A stretch of 64,000 bases of DNA from Paramacrobiotus metropolitanus (lineage: Eukaryota; Tardigrada; Eutardigrada; Parachela; Macrobiotidae): positions 372,001 to 436,000 of the forward strand of contig NW_026570286.1 of NCBI RefSeq assembly GCF_019649055.1, in the 5' to 3' direction. Of this stretch, positions 13,465 to 27,535 are shown one piece after another. Made by a program: the position numbers and the translations under genes. How positions within the stretch are numbered: position 1 is the stretch's first letter; the number at the start of each line of letters is the position of its first letter. The notes beneath the pieces were generated by a model, which made no database searches, was not told the DNA's origin, and worked only from the letters and a program-made list of their open reading frames with translations.

Positions 13465-16271
13465 ATGGATCTTCGTAATAGGTGTATAAGTCTATCATCC
13501 TTTTTACTAACCTTTTTCATATTATTATCTCATGTTAAAGGTAGGAGTCATGTCTTTTACAGAAACAAGTCCTTAATAATTAATCATGTCTTGTGCCGTG
13601 ATTTGAACTAAGGGATTAAAAGTGATGACTGCCATTACTTATATCTATCTGGAGCGGTTTTTATAGGTCATGTTTTAACAAAGCGCAAGGCTGTGGATGT
13701 AGACTGTGTGGAAAACGGGAAATATTACAGAAATCCAGATTCCGGGCGCCGGAATTGTTATACGTATTATTTCTGCCTGGGAGGAACTGTGTTCGAATAT
13801 GCTTGCGCAGGTAAATTTGTCCGCTTTTCGTGATACCGGAATAAAAATTCTCACGGAATGGCTGTGTCCGTAAATATCGTTCCACAAAATGTCGGTGAAA
13901 AGAGATTGGATATTCGTATATAAGACTGACCTTCATTGTCGGTCCTAATTCTTGGCTTAGGAAACGAGAAGCCACATATTATACATGACTACTGTATATG
14001 CAACTGCATTTACGTTTAACTATAACGGAAATGACATTTAATTTCCAATGCACACGAGTACAGAAAATATTTATTGCTGTCCGTGACCTTTAAAATTTCT
14101 GTTATCTATTTTATAGGTGGGCTTATGTTCGATATCCGGCAGCAGATCTGTAATTTTGAGGATCAAGTGAAAAACTGTGAAGATGGCAATGGTAAGAATT
14201 ATGTAGCAACAACAAATCAAAAAATAATGTAATTCCTTACTCGCAAAATGGAAAAATTAGCGTGGCAATAAACAAATTACAGAAGCAACCAGTCCGCGTC
14301 CCAGGTTGAACACGATCGAGCCGATTTGCCCACCGGGTCAGCTGGCGTGTGCCGGTGGTCAGTGCATAGACAAAACCCAGTTTTGTGATGGAAACAACGA
14401 CTGTGGAGATGGCAGTGACGAGTCGGTGTGCGATTTCAAGGAAGATCCCAATTTGGCGCCAACATGCAACCGTACGTTCTGTGAGCTACCCGATTGTTAC
14501 TGCAGCACCGGTGGCGCTACTCCGCCGATAAAGGACATAACCACCATTCCACAGATGATCATTCTCACATTTGACGACGCTATCGTAAGTGCTGCCGTTT
14601 TCGAATTTTGCGATAATAACCTGATCTCGAATATGCACACAGAATGTACAAAACTGGGACCTGTACAATACAATATTTGCCGCCAATCGGACGAATAAGA
14701 ATGGCTGCCCAATTCGTGGAACTTTTTTCGTGTCGCATGAATACTCAAACTACATGTAAGTGAAATAAAAATTTTAAACGATTTGTAAATTACGTCGTTT
14801 ATCCCACACGGTGGAATTTATGTCGACCTTTAGGTACGTGGAAACCATGTGGAAAAACGGGCACGAAATTGCTTCCCACAGCATCAGGTGTGCTTTTTGT
14901 AGCAGCACTTGCTACTTCAGAACGTGCGAAGCCTTTTCACACTTTCGTTTGTTTATCTAGCCATCGGCAACCAGAAAAATGGTGGAGTAATGCATCCAAA
15001 GATGAATATACCGCAGAATTCGAGGGCGAACGCAGTATACTGAGCCAGTTTGCCAATATTCCCATGAGTGAAGTAAAGGGCATGCGTGTGCCCTTTCTGC
15101 GACCGGGATGGAACGCACAGTTTGACATGATGACCGACAGCGGCTTTTTGTACGATTCGTCAATTGTTGGTACGCAATATAATTTTAAGCTACATAATCA
15201 AAGAGCACGCAGTAGTAGTAGTACTTACTTTTAATCGGTACGAGTATTAAATGAATTATTGCGATATGTAGCTCCAGCATCAACACCGCCATTGTGGCCT
15301 TACACTTTGGACTTCCGCATTCCGCACAAGTGCAGCGGCTGGGAGCAGAAATGCCCCACCCGTTCCCATCCAGGTGTCTGGGAACTTGTCATGAACCAGC
15401 TACAAACTAAAAGGTCAGCAAGCACAGTAGATACTCAATCCCGAAGAAGTGTTTGACAATTTGCATGACTACTCACGCGACAGATTTTCATAATTTCATC
15501 GCAGATCTCGATTTTAAAATTTTGTACGAAGCACTAATGGTAAGCTGGTACGCTTGCATGTTATTACCGTATTAACATTTGCAGTGGATTCTGGTGCTCC
15601 ATGATCGACAACTGTCCAGGTGAAACCAATGCCGACCGCATGTACGACTTCTTTATGACCAACTTCAAGAGATATTATGAATCCAATCGTGCTCCTTTTG
15701 GCTTGTACTTCCATACCTTGTAAGTCAAATATGCAATTTACGATAATTTAGGCGGCCCGCAAACAAAATTAGTATTCGCTTTGCTTCATTTACGCAGTGT
15801 ACATTGGTGTGGTTTCTCATTTTTTTATGACCTTTATTAGATGGTTCGATCCAGAAGCCCACCAAAAAGCTTTCCTTCGCTTCCTGGACGAGGCAGTGGC
15901 CATGCCGGATGTGTGGGTGGTCACCGAATGGCAGTTGGTGGAATGGATGCGTAACCCCACCCCTTTAAGCCAAATCTCCCAGTTCGGACCCTGGCAGTGC
16001 AATGATCCCCAGGATATCCGTAAGCTAGTCGACCCGCCTTGCCAGATTCCTAACTACTGCCATCTCTCATCACCCGAAGTGAAGGGCGACCGTTACATGG
16101 GTACGTGAGCAGACCGGACCGCCCGGTTTCCGCTTGACCAGTCGCGGTGCACTGCTTTAATTAATTCAACCGTTTGATGATCGTTGGGTGTTGTTTTTTT
16201 CTCCCACAGCCACATGCAATGCATGTCCGTCACAGTATCCGTTTCTGAAAAACCCATCCGGTCAAGACTGA
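13465..16271 (+). CDS. CDA-b: secreted chitin deacetylase, CBM14 + LDLa + CE4 domain
   Basis: Predicted chitin deacetylase of the class that carries both a chitin-binding and an LDL-receptor class A domain (serpentine/vermiform-like architecture). Eleven exons: 13465-13540, 13667-13810, 14117-14191, 14283-14584, 14643-14755, 14834-14887, 14961-15169, 15272-15413, 15585-15719, 15841-16100, 16210-16271. The sum is 1,572 nt, a 523-residue protein. The start MDLRNRC opens a hydrophobic signal peptide. CBM14 lies at about residues 35-98. The LDLa domain is at about 114-150 with the calcium-ligand run DGNNDCGDGSDE. The deacetylase follows: LTFDDAI (Asp pair at 196-197), GHEIASHSISH (His252, His256) and MRVPFL (Arg297, Pro299). 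All catalytic and metal-binding residues are present, so activity is expected. A phase-0 intron lies just after FDDAI. Alternative in-frame upstream ATGs from 13411 would spoil the signal peptide. Confidence 0.92.
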
Positions 16272-19200
16272 TCAGTGCAAGGTTGTTCGCTGCAGTGGAC
16301 CGTGTCCGTTAAGCCCCGGCAACCCTGTATACGGCATGCATGACTGGATGAAACTGTATTAATTAAGTAAAAAACTGTATTACGTACGCCACGTACGTAC
16401 TGCAGTGCAGTATGCACTATGCACGTTTGTTCTCGGTAGCTGGTATACTACACAAGCTTTTTATGTATATAAATGCGATATTAAAAACGTGAAACAGCTT
16501 TCATGATCGTTCGCTACATGACCTTTTGCCAGAGCACATGTACAGAGTCAGAGCAAAGACTGTATATAACGTACTTTTGTCACACGCTTTAATTGTCATA
16601 CCATTTCCCATTAGCATTTAAAATTGCGCTTCTACCAACTGCTCACTTAACTGCAGCAAACTCAAAAAATCCGTACTTTATTTCAAAAGTATGGTTACAT
16701 CGTTGCTTTATAGCATTTTGGCGTACTGTGGTAGGTGGTCCTGCAGCATTCGCGCGTGCTGTTCTGAGACTGCGTGACAATCGATATTAAGAGTTTACGG
16801 ATCGTTCAACATTTTTATAAGCCCCAGCGTAAGCTCAGGAGTAATTTTCAATTTTTCGTAAAATATAAAACGAAAAAGGGTACGTTAACTTTAACGGCCG
16901 GAACAGCTACTCGTGAGCACCTACTCGCATCCATAACAACCCGTAGCCGAAAGCCTTGCCGAAACAGTACGTAATAGCATCGTAAAAAATGGCTAAACTG
17001 ATTCACGTCCGGCTAGTAGCAAAGTTCATGTATCAGATATCGATCTTTCACCGACATTTGATTACATTTTCATCAGAGTCTTTATTCCAAGTGTTTCCAG
17101 TGTGCATCACAAGATGACAAAATATCTTGTTGACTGTGTTTTTTGCGGCGCTGTCCATTATACTCATGTCAAAACATATTTAATTTTGATGCTTGCATGT
17201 CTGTAAAACAAACGTCTATGAGAAAGTGCGGACGGAGAGTACAAACTGAACGAGATTTCGTTATATGTAGCTAGGCGGTTTTTTTTATATTGTACGCACA
17301 GGTTACTTGTAGTTAAATTCGGTACTGTGATGAAGGTGCCGAATGTAACCTTAGTTTAGTATTACCGAACACAGCGTTAGTTCTACAGTGGAGCATTTTT
17401 CCGTGTACCTATACCGCAGCCCGCCCTTGTACGGTTGTACCTATACCACCAATTTCATCCCTTGATTGGTGTTTGTGTATATGCTTATTGGCCGAAGAAA
17501 CTTTCGAGTTTTTCCTGTGGGGTTTCGGTACAGTGATTCCAGGCACGAGGCTTCCGCGTGGCTTTATTTTCAGATTCCAGCTTATTCCGTGCATTAATTA
17601 AGTATACACCATTATTTTCGAACGCTGCAGCTGCAGATTCATGTAAAACATACACAGCGAACTTATCCCGTTAATTTTTAAATAAACACCACCGTAGAAC
17701 TGTCCCTTCGCATGCAAGTCGTACATGATGGTACCGAAGTACCTATGTTTGAGTTTTTGAGACATGGTAAAATTAGTACGGGCACTCGGACAGATCATTC
17801 AGTGGATGCTGGCTGTGAGATATTGGCGCAATTAGATTTTGCTCATTGTAGAAACCCACACGTTCAGAATTTTCCCAGGTCAGACAACCGTGGGAACTGG
17901 GAGCGCTTGCTCAACGCATACGAGTGGTTTCTGTTCAAAACATCTGCTGATGAAATTAAATGACCGCTGTCCAGCTCTGATGTGAGAACAGAAATCTTTC
18001 TTTATAATTTCACCAGAAAGAGCTACTAATTACGGTTCTTCCAGTTTCGCGTTTCTCTTTCCGATCCTAATGTGGCGCGACGAAGTCATACAGATCAAGC
18101 CGCAGCGTTGTTATCAGAATTACGGTGCCCAAATTACAATCTGAACTTGGCGTAAACCGCCGCGTAATGGCAAGAGAAAGAAAGGAACTTGTAATTACTT
18201 AACGTGCCCAATGTAGAAATGCAAGCGGTGCTGGAGAAGCAATCCGTGCATTCGCTATTACCGAATTCGATCCAAATTAGCGGCTTACGCAAAATGCACG
18301 TCACATTCCTGGCAAGCGTCCATATGTATATGATGTATGTATTACTATCTGACCACAAGTCAACGATATGTGCGCTGTTTTATGCTTGACCATTGCAGCG
18401 TGACCATGCACAACCGGTTACGCAATACCAATCTATTCTGCATCAGTTAATCGCCAATCACAATGGGACTAATTGTGAGATACGAACGCCGCCATTACAT
18501 ACACGTCCACTACATTTTCCCATAAACACCGTGCAACATATCATATATGTAACGACAGATTGTAGTGTGTTATTAAAAAAGAGCAGCCAAAATAGCCAGT
18601 GCGGAAACTGCACTATCCGCCTGAACAATTCACGTCAAACACCATTGTGACGGACGACAAGAGAGTTTGAGGTCAGTAAGACAGTGAGTCTCTCTATTTC
18701 TGCCGCTATCAGTGTCTCTCTGTGGAATCTTTGTTGCGCTTCAATTAACAACAGCTACTGTAAGTGTATTGTACACTCGTGCAGTAATTTCTCTCTGTTG
18801 TGGCAGACTGAGTGAAAACGGCGTGTTTGCAATTAAATGGTAACAATACCTTATGGCGCAGTAATATTGTCATTTGGCCAGATTTCTATCTTGGTTGTGT
18901 AATCGATCGGTTTTATGCATTTCTCCTCCAGTCGTCAAAATCCTGTTTGGGCCCATTATGAACCGTATTCTGTGGATTAATTTGCCACCATAATCAGTAT
19001 ACTCGGCATTTTGCGAATTGCGCGTTATATACGCGCCCTTTGCCGGTGTTTTAAGTGTCGTCCACATTTTTACGCTTTTTTTTTGTCATTTCACAGAAAA
19101 TCTTACAAGTTTAATTTTTCTGCGCTATTCATATTGGAAAGCTTAAGAACGAATTATCTATATGGAATTATGGAATGCGATTAGAAAATTCAGTATTCAA

Positions 19201-21428
19201 GGATCCTGCGAAAATGGCACGGATATGACAAGGATCGCTCAAACTTTCCGCCACAGCTTAATGCACTGACCAGGTAAATTTCCGATATACGATATGCTTT
19301 CGTCGCCGACACGACACTTTCCTATTGCAGCTGATATACGAGTATTACATGTCATAGATACCTGTTGCATGAGTGGTTAATGCTCACCTACCAGTTTACC
19401 GTAATTGTTGTTATTGACACGTTTTTCTTAACCGATACTTTTAGGCCAATCGATGAAAACCAGATTTTCTATGCTTCTATAGCCATGTAATTATATCGCA
19501 ACTGGCGCTGGCGCGCTATATCCTTTGTCCAAAACTTAAAGGTGTTACCGAAAAAATTAAAGGAATGTTGCATATGTTCGTGCGTGTGTTGTGAGAACTT
19601 GCTAGAATACTTGTATTGTAAGTAGCGGTTGTATTCATTCACGGAATGTTCTACGGGAAGCCCTCAGAAAATTGGCTGCAGGAAAAATGTATTGTTAGCG
19701 TTAATCAGCTATTTTATCTTTTAAAGTTGAATTATTGCGCAAAGTACCATTTGAAATATGTGAATTCCACGTTTTACATAATGTTTTGCAGACATGTATA
19801 TGTTGTGTATTCCTGTTTTTTTCTGAAGTATTTTGATACATAATCATACGCCACGCAGTATTTCAGCACTGCGACGCTCAAAAACTGCCAAGTGAGTTCT
19901 ATACAGAGCGCGGGAGTGGTTTCAGTTTCAGTGAAGGCAATTCAGTACACTGGAAAAAGGAGTCTGTAAATTATATTCCGGCGGCGGCAAAAATTTTTAT
20001 AGGCGGCGGCAAAAGTTTTTATAGTTTTAGATCACTGAAAACATAGAATATGGTAGAAGTACAGTCGACCGAATTCCGTAATTGGTAATTACTGTCTTAA
20101 CCTGATAGTTACAATTAATTTGTGAACCCATAAAGGAAGTTTAGAATCGATTATATCGTTAAAGTTTAGAGGACAAGAAGTGCTTCGAGCGTCGGGCGGG
20201 TACGTGCTTTTATATAAATTATGTCGAACATCCGGCCTAAAAAGTTCTGGACCATGCGGTTATTGATAACCGACGTCAGTTTTGACAGAATTCATGTTTT
20301 ATTTATCGTTGCTGCTGCGTTCATTCAACAAAATAAATGCTTTAGGAGCATAGATTTACTGGTAGGTGATTACTGTCAGTGTAAGACTGTTAGGTAACGA
20401 TAATTATTTCCGAAATCGAGAGTCTGATTTCAGATGATTAATTTGGTTTGTTAAACTCCGGCAAGTTGTGTCGTCAAGCGCTGCTCAGAAAATGTCAAAC
20501 CACAAATTACAGTTGAACAAATTAATCGGGTGAAAGGCACCGAAAGCGTAATCATTTGCTTACTCGAATTCACAAAACATTGTAATCAGGCAAATTTACC
20601 CAGAATTCAGAAAGCAAAATATTAATGTTCATATACGGTATAACAGTATCGGTGCACAAAAATTTTCTAGGGAATTTTAAATTTTAACACAGATGGCTCT
20701 TAAGAGTTTTGATTGACAGTATGATAGTACTAGTCTGCAAAAGGGTCTCGACTAAAAAATGACGAATCTCCTAGAGGGTCCATACTCATAGCGTTTAGCC
20801 AAAACTGAGTATATCCATATTAAAACGCAGGCAATTCCGGCACCGGATATGACTGGACAATGTGGAATGAATCAATCGCACAGCCGTAATAGAAATAATT
20901 AACATTGGTCAGAGGCGCCATGTAGCAGTGACAATGCAATGTGCACTGCCGCACTTATATACCCTAAAATTACCAAAAATGATACATTTAACCATCATTT
21001 TGTCTGCTTTTTAACTGCACCATCATTAGTGGTCGCCGATTTATTATTTAAAAAAGCCCCGCGTAGGCTGTTATATTAATGCACGGGTGCGCCTGACCGA
21101 ATTCGTTGCACTCTCGCTGATCGTACTACGACTTTGCCGGTACAACGAATCACTGCAATAGGACTGATTATTTGTCGCAGGTCTGCTTACATGTATAACC
21201 TAAACACTAATCAGTTTTAATTGCATATTTATGAGAACATAATGTGTATAACGGACCTGGTGTAAAAACACCGGCGAGCAAAGGAGAGAAAAACTGCCTT
21301 TAAACTATGACGGTTTTTCATTATTTACTATTCAGTGACCGGCGTGCATTGTAGATGCGCCATGGTTGAACCTGGTCATCTGGTATACTGTATTCGCTGA
21401 GCGGAAAATTAGTTCTAACGCGGACAAA
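16272..21428. other. Gene-poor spacer between CDA-b and CDA-c
   Basis: About 5.2 kb without a supported gene. Short ORFs (for example 17712-17963, +, 83 codons) have no recognisable product. It should contain the 3' UTR of CDA-b and the promoter of CDA-c. The only structured element I noticed is a short tandem repeat at about 19979-20022. Confidence 0.4.
19979..20022 (+). repeat. Two-copy tandem repeat, unit GGCGGCGGCAAAARTTTTTATA
   Basis: A 22-bp unit occurs twice back to back (the G+C-rich GGCGGCGGC block followed by an A/T-rich block). The G+C-rich part stands out against the AT-rich surroundings. No role is apparent. Confidence 0.7.
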
Positions 21429-24400
21429 ATGGACGGTGTTTTTGGATTTTGGACCATACTTGTTCTGTTATTATTTGGTAAGTCAGCATAGTCCACAAAC
21501 TCCATTGAACCGGAACGTGTTTTTAATTTTGCCTATATAACTGCACTTTCAAATTTAAATTAGTTCAACTTGTAGTTCTAGTGTACAACAAAGTACAGCG
21601 TGAACGTTGTGCAATTTAGTAGAAAAATGTTTCGGCAACTTTACATTTCTCAGCAGGTACGCAGCTAACATCCGGTGCAACTTTCGAATGCCCATCTCGA
21701 TTTGGCTACTTTCCCGACAAAACGGAATGTGCAAAATATTATATCTGTAATTTCGGATTCGGTGTGCAGCAGGAATGTCCCAATGGATTACAGTTTTCCA
21801 CGCGATTAAGAAACTGTGATTGGGCGCGAAATATCAATTGTACCCAGTATAACGGTAAGCGCATTTCCATGCTACTTGATTATAAAAGGAAGCACGATAC
21901 ATATGCGCTAGCGATAAATACATTACGTATACGAGTACATTATCACCTTTCAAAACTTTCTTTCTTAATAACTAAATTTTTATTGTTTATTTTTACCTGT
22001 CATGAAAAGGATTAACAACGCTTTTCTTCTGTCACTCAAAAGAAAACAGCCAGCAGTAAGTACCATTGTAACATTATTAAAATATTAAATTCGGAACATT
22101 TTATTTCCTCCAACTGACCACTAGGAAGGCTTCACAAATTAGCGCCTATTTGTGGTCGAAGTAAGCAATATAGGCGTATATATCATGGTATATTCTGCAG
22201 GAGTTATGAGTGATAATTTCATTTCCGATCTAGTCATGACCGTTCAGTAATTCTGACCATTCTCTAAGCTAATAGCTTTTATATTTATTAAAATTTACAA
22301 TGCACCAGCTATAATTTACATTAGATTTTGTTATGTGCAGCAAACAGATTTCATTTATACATGCTGCGCTGGAGACATAATCGTACAGTACTGTACTTTA
22401 AAAACACGTGCTTAACAGTTACGACGAAGATGAGAATTATTTGATCGCTCAAGTTACCATGCGATGTATGTGTTTGCATTAATTTTTGACCTCTGAAATG
22501 CGCTTAACTTGTTAACAGCTACTACTCGTAGTTATAAAACGTGCTCCTCTTGTCCAGGTTATGCGTATCGTGAAGGTGAGGACAACCTGCCGCCTGATAC
22601 AACCGAGGTCTCCACGACACCGGAACTCTTCATCTTTCCCTTGAACAACACACGTTTCACTCAAATCTTTGCTCAAACTAGTTAGTATAATAAAAGCACT
22701 CTTAACTTAATCGATCATTACATGCAATTAAGGCTGTCCGCATACCGGAACTTTTTTCTCTTTTTGCCGATCTAGCACAACGCACAGGTATTACGAAGAA
22801 GCCCAAACTGCAAATATGCCCGGCGCCACTGTGTACCAAGTCCAACTGCCAGGCACCCGGCTGCCGGTGCGGTTCCGCCGATCCGCCCAATGTCATGGAT
22901 CCCGACGACATCCCGCAGATGATCCTGGTGACCTTTGAGAATGCCATTACTGACTGGGCGATGAGTGTGTCCGAGAATACGTTCACCGATGCAAGGAAGA
23001 ACCCCAACAATTGTCCCATTCGGGCGACATACTTTGTCTCACACGAATGGACGGATTACTCCAATGTCCAGAATCTAGCTAACCAAAGGTCACGAGATTG
23101 CTGTTTTGGGAATTTCGTAAGTACCAGTTTGATCAAAAGTTAGATAAAATGCAGTTTAATTTGAGTACCGTTTCGCTCCTCCTTCGAGTAATCTGAAACG
23201 TCGTAGAAAACATACCGTTATACTGCAGTTAACTTCAAATAAATACGTAATTACTGAGTCGCGTATATATTTAGGCAGTACAAGCGAGATTATAACTTTC
23301 CCTTTTGTGAATTCAGTAACAACTAATAACCAATTTCGTTTTCTTTTTTTGACTTCTGTATACGAATACGTTTACTCGCAGCTCGTGAAATCGCTTCTCT
23401 ACAGCCAATGTTCTTGGATATAAAGTATACAAAAACAATAATAATATGGATTTTGTACAGCGCACCTTTCGATTACAAAAAGAGAGAGCGAAAACCCGTC
23501 AGTTCCTTCCTTAGGTTTTGGTTTTATGTTCGCACAAGTCTTTTTCATGCGCAATTAGCTCTGCATTGTAGCCGAAATAATCTCTGGTGGTTAGCTATAA
23601 ATATAAAGTTCAACTCGTGATCATTTTATGTGGATCAGCTTTTATTACCTGTCCAATGTTTTTAGTGCATCAAAATCATCGTAAAAGAAGGTTACTACCC
23701 ATAAATGGTTTCGTACTGGTATTAATGGACATAATTATGAGCTTAATTAGAACTATTTTACGGCTTTTAATAAGCATATAATCATCATATTGTGACAAAG
23801 TTTTCAAGCGCCAGCTTTACCGCAGACGCCGTTGATGTAATTGGCAAGAATAAGCTAACGGAATCTGGCAATGACCGTTCAACTGGTGCACACTGCGCCA
23901 GAGGACGAGAATTCTCAACAGTTGCCCCCCGACTCGAACGATTAAACGGAATTAATTGTTTTCCAGTTATTCGGAAGTTTTATGTGTACCCCCGGGTTGA
24001 TCTGCTTTATATTAATTAATTATGTCGTCGCTCCCTGAAATATAGATTACATAACGGAACTGCCTAGACAAAAATCAAACAGTATCGTATGTGCTTGGGT
24101 AGTACGTTAACTTTCGCGTTAAACAGCGGGTGCCTTGACATCGCGTAAGGTTATTTTTAATATGGTAATCTGAATTTTGTCAATCATAATTTCGGAGCGT
24201 AGAAGTATGAAAAACCTATTTTGAATATCACTTAGCAAACAGTATTCACATCGGCAGACTTCCTAATCAAAATCCGTATATTCCAGTTAAGTATTATACA
24301 ATACAAGCCCAGCACGGATGAATACTGTCTTAGGATTTCGAGCATGTAAAAAGGTTAACTGCATATGTATTAAATAATGGCACGATGTTTATTACAATAA

Positions 24401-25840
24401 GGAGGCATGAACAAAATAAACAGGCGTGAGCAGAACCTGTTATTTTTGCTATTTCGCAGTTCGCTAATTTCAATGACAATTCGATATAATAACACATAGT
24501 AACAATCTGGGGATTTACAAACAGCCCATGTGCTAAGCTAATGGCCTGTATGACAAGCTTTTGAGTGACCACTGGACTGTGGGAATTGGGCTTTTCAGAA
24601 ATTTGAAGATGCAGGATTACTCTCGACACTGAGAGGATTCTGTAGAACTTTAGAGCGTGCAGATTGGATGTGTAGAACGGGAGAACATTGAGTACAACGG
24701 CAAAGTGTCGAGGACCCTTGTCACGTAGTTAGTATTCATATAACTACGAGCAATAATAATTAACAACGTCAGGCTTACTGCATTTATTTTTCAAGTGCCT
24801 AACATTCCTAATTTTCGCAAGTAATATGAAGTATTTGATTGTCAACGGTGACATACAAGTTCAATACTTTGGAAAATTAAAAAACATGCGTAGCCAGTGC
24901 ACGCTTCTTTCAAAAACGTAATTAAATAATTTAAGAGAATGTTTAATCTGCTCCTCTCAATGCAAAAGCGTTTGCTTGGCTATGATATACTTACATATAT
25001 AAATACACCACATTGTTATACAAAATATGACAATTATCTGTTCTGTTTAGGCTGGAATTTAAAAACAACCGTTCACTGGAATCATGGGAAGCCGAAACGC
25101 AGGGTCAGCGGAAGATCCTCAGCAAATTCGCCAACATCCCCATGACGGACATTGTCGGGATGCGCGCTCCCTACTTGTCCATCGGCGGCGATAATCAGTT
25201 CATGATGCTGTACAACAACGAATTCCTCTATGACTCCTCGATGCCGGTCTTTGAAAGTGAACCACCCTTCTTCCCTTTTACATTAGACTGCCGCATCAAC
25301 AACGACTGCATGATCGATCCCTGCCCGAACAACTCTTTCCCCGGCATCTGGGAGATGCCCATCGTTATGTGGAACGATCTGTCGGGATCACGGTGTAATA
25401 TGGTGGACCAGTGCACTGACGCGGAGAATTACCAGGAAGTGTACGAACTCTTGATGTCCAATTTTGAACGACATTACACCACCAACCGCGCACCGTTCAA
25501 CATTTTTGTCAGTGCTGGCTGGTTCGCCAAAGAGATGAACCAGCGAGCGTTTCGCGGGTTTCTGGATACGGTATTGGATAAGACGGACCAGGCCAAATAC
25601 CGTGATGTGTACTTCGTCACGATGAGTCAAGCGATACAGTGGATGAAGACGCCGGTCACTCGCTTCAATGCCAAAACCTTCAAACCCTGGCAGTGCACCG
25701 ATACGCCCAAGACCCCGCCCTGCACAAAGCCCAACCAGTGCACGCCGTGGTTCGAGAAAAACAAGGAGATCCGTCCCTTCAAAACGTGCCGGGAATGTCC
25801 TAAAAATTATCCATGGGTTGGTAATGAAGACGGTCATTGA
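21429..25840 (+). CDS. CDA-c: chitin deacetylase-like pseudoenzyme with CBM14
   Basis: Secreted CE4-family protein. Exons: 21429-21477 (signal peptide MDGVFGFWTILVLLLFG), 21657-21854 (CBM14: FECPSRFGYFPDKTECAKYY), 22558-22680 (Thr/Pro-rich linker), 22788-23088, 25051-25840. A 6-nt microexon at about 22053-22058 (CCAGCA, phase 1 to 1) is possible. Without it the total is 1,461 nt, 486 residues, with no break. The catalytic face is damaged: motif 1 reads VTFENAI (Glu174-Asn175) instead of TFDD. Using the donor CAAAG/GTCACG at 23088, the protein runs VQNLANQR-LEFKNN and skips motif 2 (normally GHEIxSHSxxH) altogether. The remainder (MRAPYLS, FLYDSSM, the metal-independent core and the C-terminal Cys tail) is well kept. 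Probably a secreted chitin-binding or structural protein rather than an enzyme. A donor further on, at 23112-23117, would shift frame and is unlikely. Confidence 0.85.
23089..25050 (+). other. Large intron of CDA-c
   Basis: A 1.96-kb intron, the longest inside the first four CDA genes. It starts with the decayed remnant of motif 2: the first 25 or so bases still read GHEIA in another frame, then diverge. I looked for a substitute exon carrying the HxxxH motif and saw none. Confidence 0.6.
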
Positions 25841-27535
25841 GACGGTGTGTGTGTGTCACGCATTCCGATCAATTAACACATTAACAACCCGATTACATAC
25901 TAATCGGCTTGCGCACTGCCATATACGAGATAAAAGGGGATTGCAACAGCCAATCAGCGTGATGGATGGACATGATGGTGTCAGTCCTTTTAGGCTAATT
26001 TGGCTAATTGGTCCAATCGGAAGCGTCTGCTCGATGAACCTGATGCTGATCTGTTTTTAGCGGCCAGCTGCTCGTTGGAACGCGTGTTTCGCTTCAACGC
26101 GCATTGTTATTCTAGTCATTTGGCAAACAATCTGTGTTCTCTTTAAATCTTGATTTTGTTGTTGTTGACAAGTATTCTCTATTTTTGTCTACCATTTTAA
26201 CTTTACCCGATATACAGCTGCCACGGAATGGTTCTGTACGGCAGCGTGTCTACATATGGTGAATTCTTCAGTATCTGAGACTGAGTAAAAATGGCAAAAG
26301 AAGTGTGATGCTAATTTTAACTACATTAGACTGCATAAATGAGACGTTTGGTGCACGACAACGCGAAACATTTATTTCGACGTTCTGTTGTTGTTAGGTC
26401 GTCAGGGTGTGGCTCGTGTGAGACGGAGTCGGTCTCAGCTTCGTACAGTGACATTCAAAACATTTTGGTTTCTGGGAGACACGATTTTTATTCCCGAATT
26501 CAATGCTATAAAACTCATATTCGCCATAAAAGTTTGGTCTTAGTTTTGCCAGTGTTCCCTGAATTCGTCGTCACTGGTGTTAAGTGCTAACTTATCTACT
26601 ATCTAATCAACTGGAATCGAAGGCCTGAAACAGAATACTGTATACTAGTGGCGAGAGCAGTCTTTGACTGCTTCGGCCGTGTGACTGTCACCGAGACGAT
26701 TTGACGACAGACTTGTCAGCGGTGCGGTTTCCGGTGGGGTCGGTGGGCGTCGTGACGCCTTCGCAGTGCATTCCGATCTTCTATTGCAGTTGATGCAGAA
26801 GACTAAAATTGTCGTGGCACGTATAGTATTCGCACTTCGCAGGGCGAATATAACTTTGTTCCAGAAAACGCACAGGCAATTTTAATTTACGTACTAATTT
26901 GCGTTTGAATCGTATTGATTACAATTTTAAGACGCCGTACGGATATATCTGCCACTACAAGCGCGGCTGTTGTTTTTCTTTCAAAGAAAAGTACGAGTAC
27001 TAACTACAAAACTAGAGAAAGGAAGTGAGCTCCCCGCTGCCGCACAGTGTGCACCGATACCGTGGTTATAAAATTACACAGTGCAGTCGGTGGCGAAGTG
27101 GAGAATGTTTACGAGAGAACAAGAAAACTGATTCGCCTTTCTAAAACGCATAACTGCTGCTGATTGGATACTTGCGACCTGTTGGATTTTGTTCTTTGTT
27201 TGTTTTAAAAACAAATAATAATGTCAAAAACACATCACTGGACGGTCATCGTGGTATATGTAATAACTCAGCGATATCACTTTTCCATATAAAAAGCGTG
27301 ACTGGAACTGAATAGCGGCAAAAGATAGTGAAAGTTTTGGTGTAATTTCCCTAACCAGTAGCACGAATACATGAACAGTGTGCCCATAACCTCAATGCCA
27401 ACGAACACCGGATATCAGTTTCTTTTTATTTGTGCCACGCCATCACTGTTTGCACCAGGCAACGCCATCGGAAAAGAAAAAGCAAAAAACATCTGACAGA
27501 GAAACGAGACAACCACAATAACAAACTGTGCCCTT
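25841..27535. other. Convergent spacer between CDA-c and CDA-d
   Basis: About 1.7 kb between two 3' ends. No supported gene; the ORF at 26339-26590 (+) is unrecognised. A short GTGTGTGTG run follows the CDA-c stop at 25845-25855. Confidence 0.4.

Noticed and set aside
23060-23143. CDA-c read as a simple frameshifted pseudogene at motif 2
   Set aside because: The donor CAAAG/GT at 23088 keeps frame into the exon at 25051, so no frameshift need be assumed; loss of the motif itself stands.
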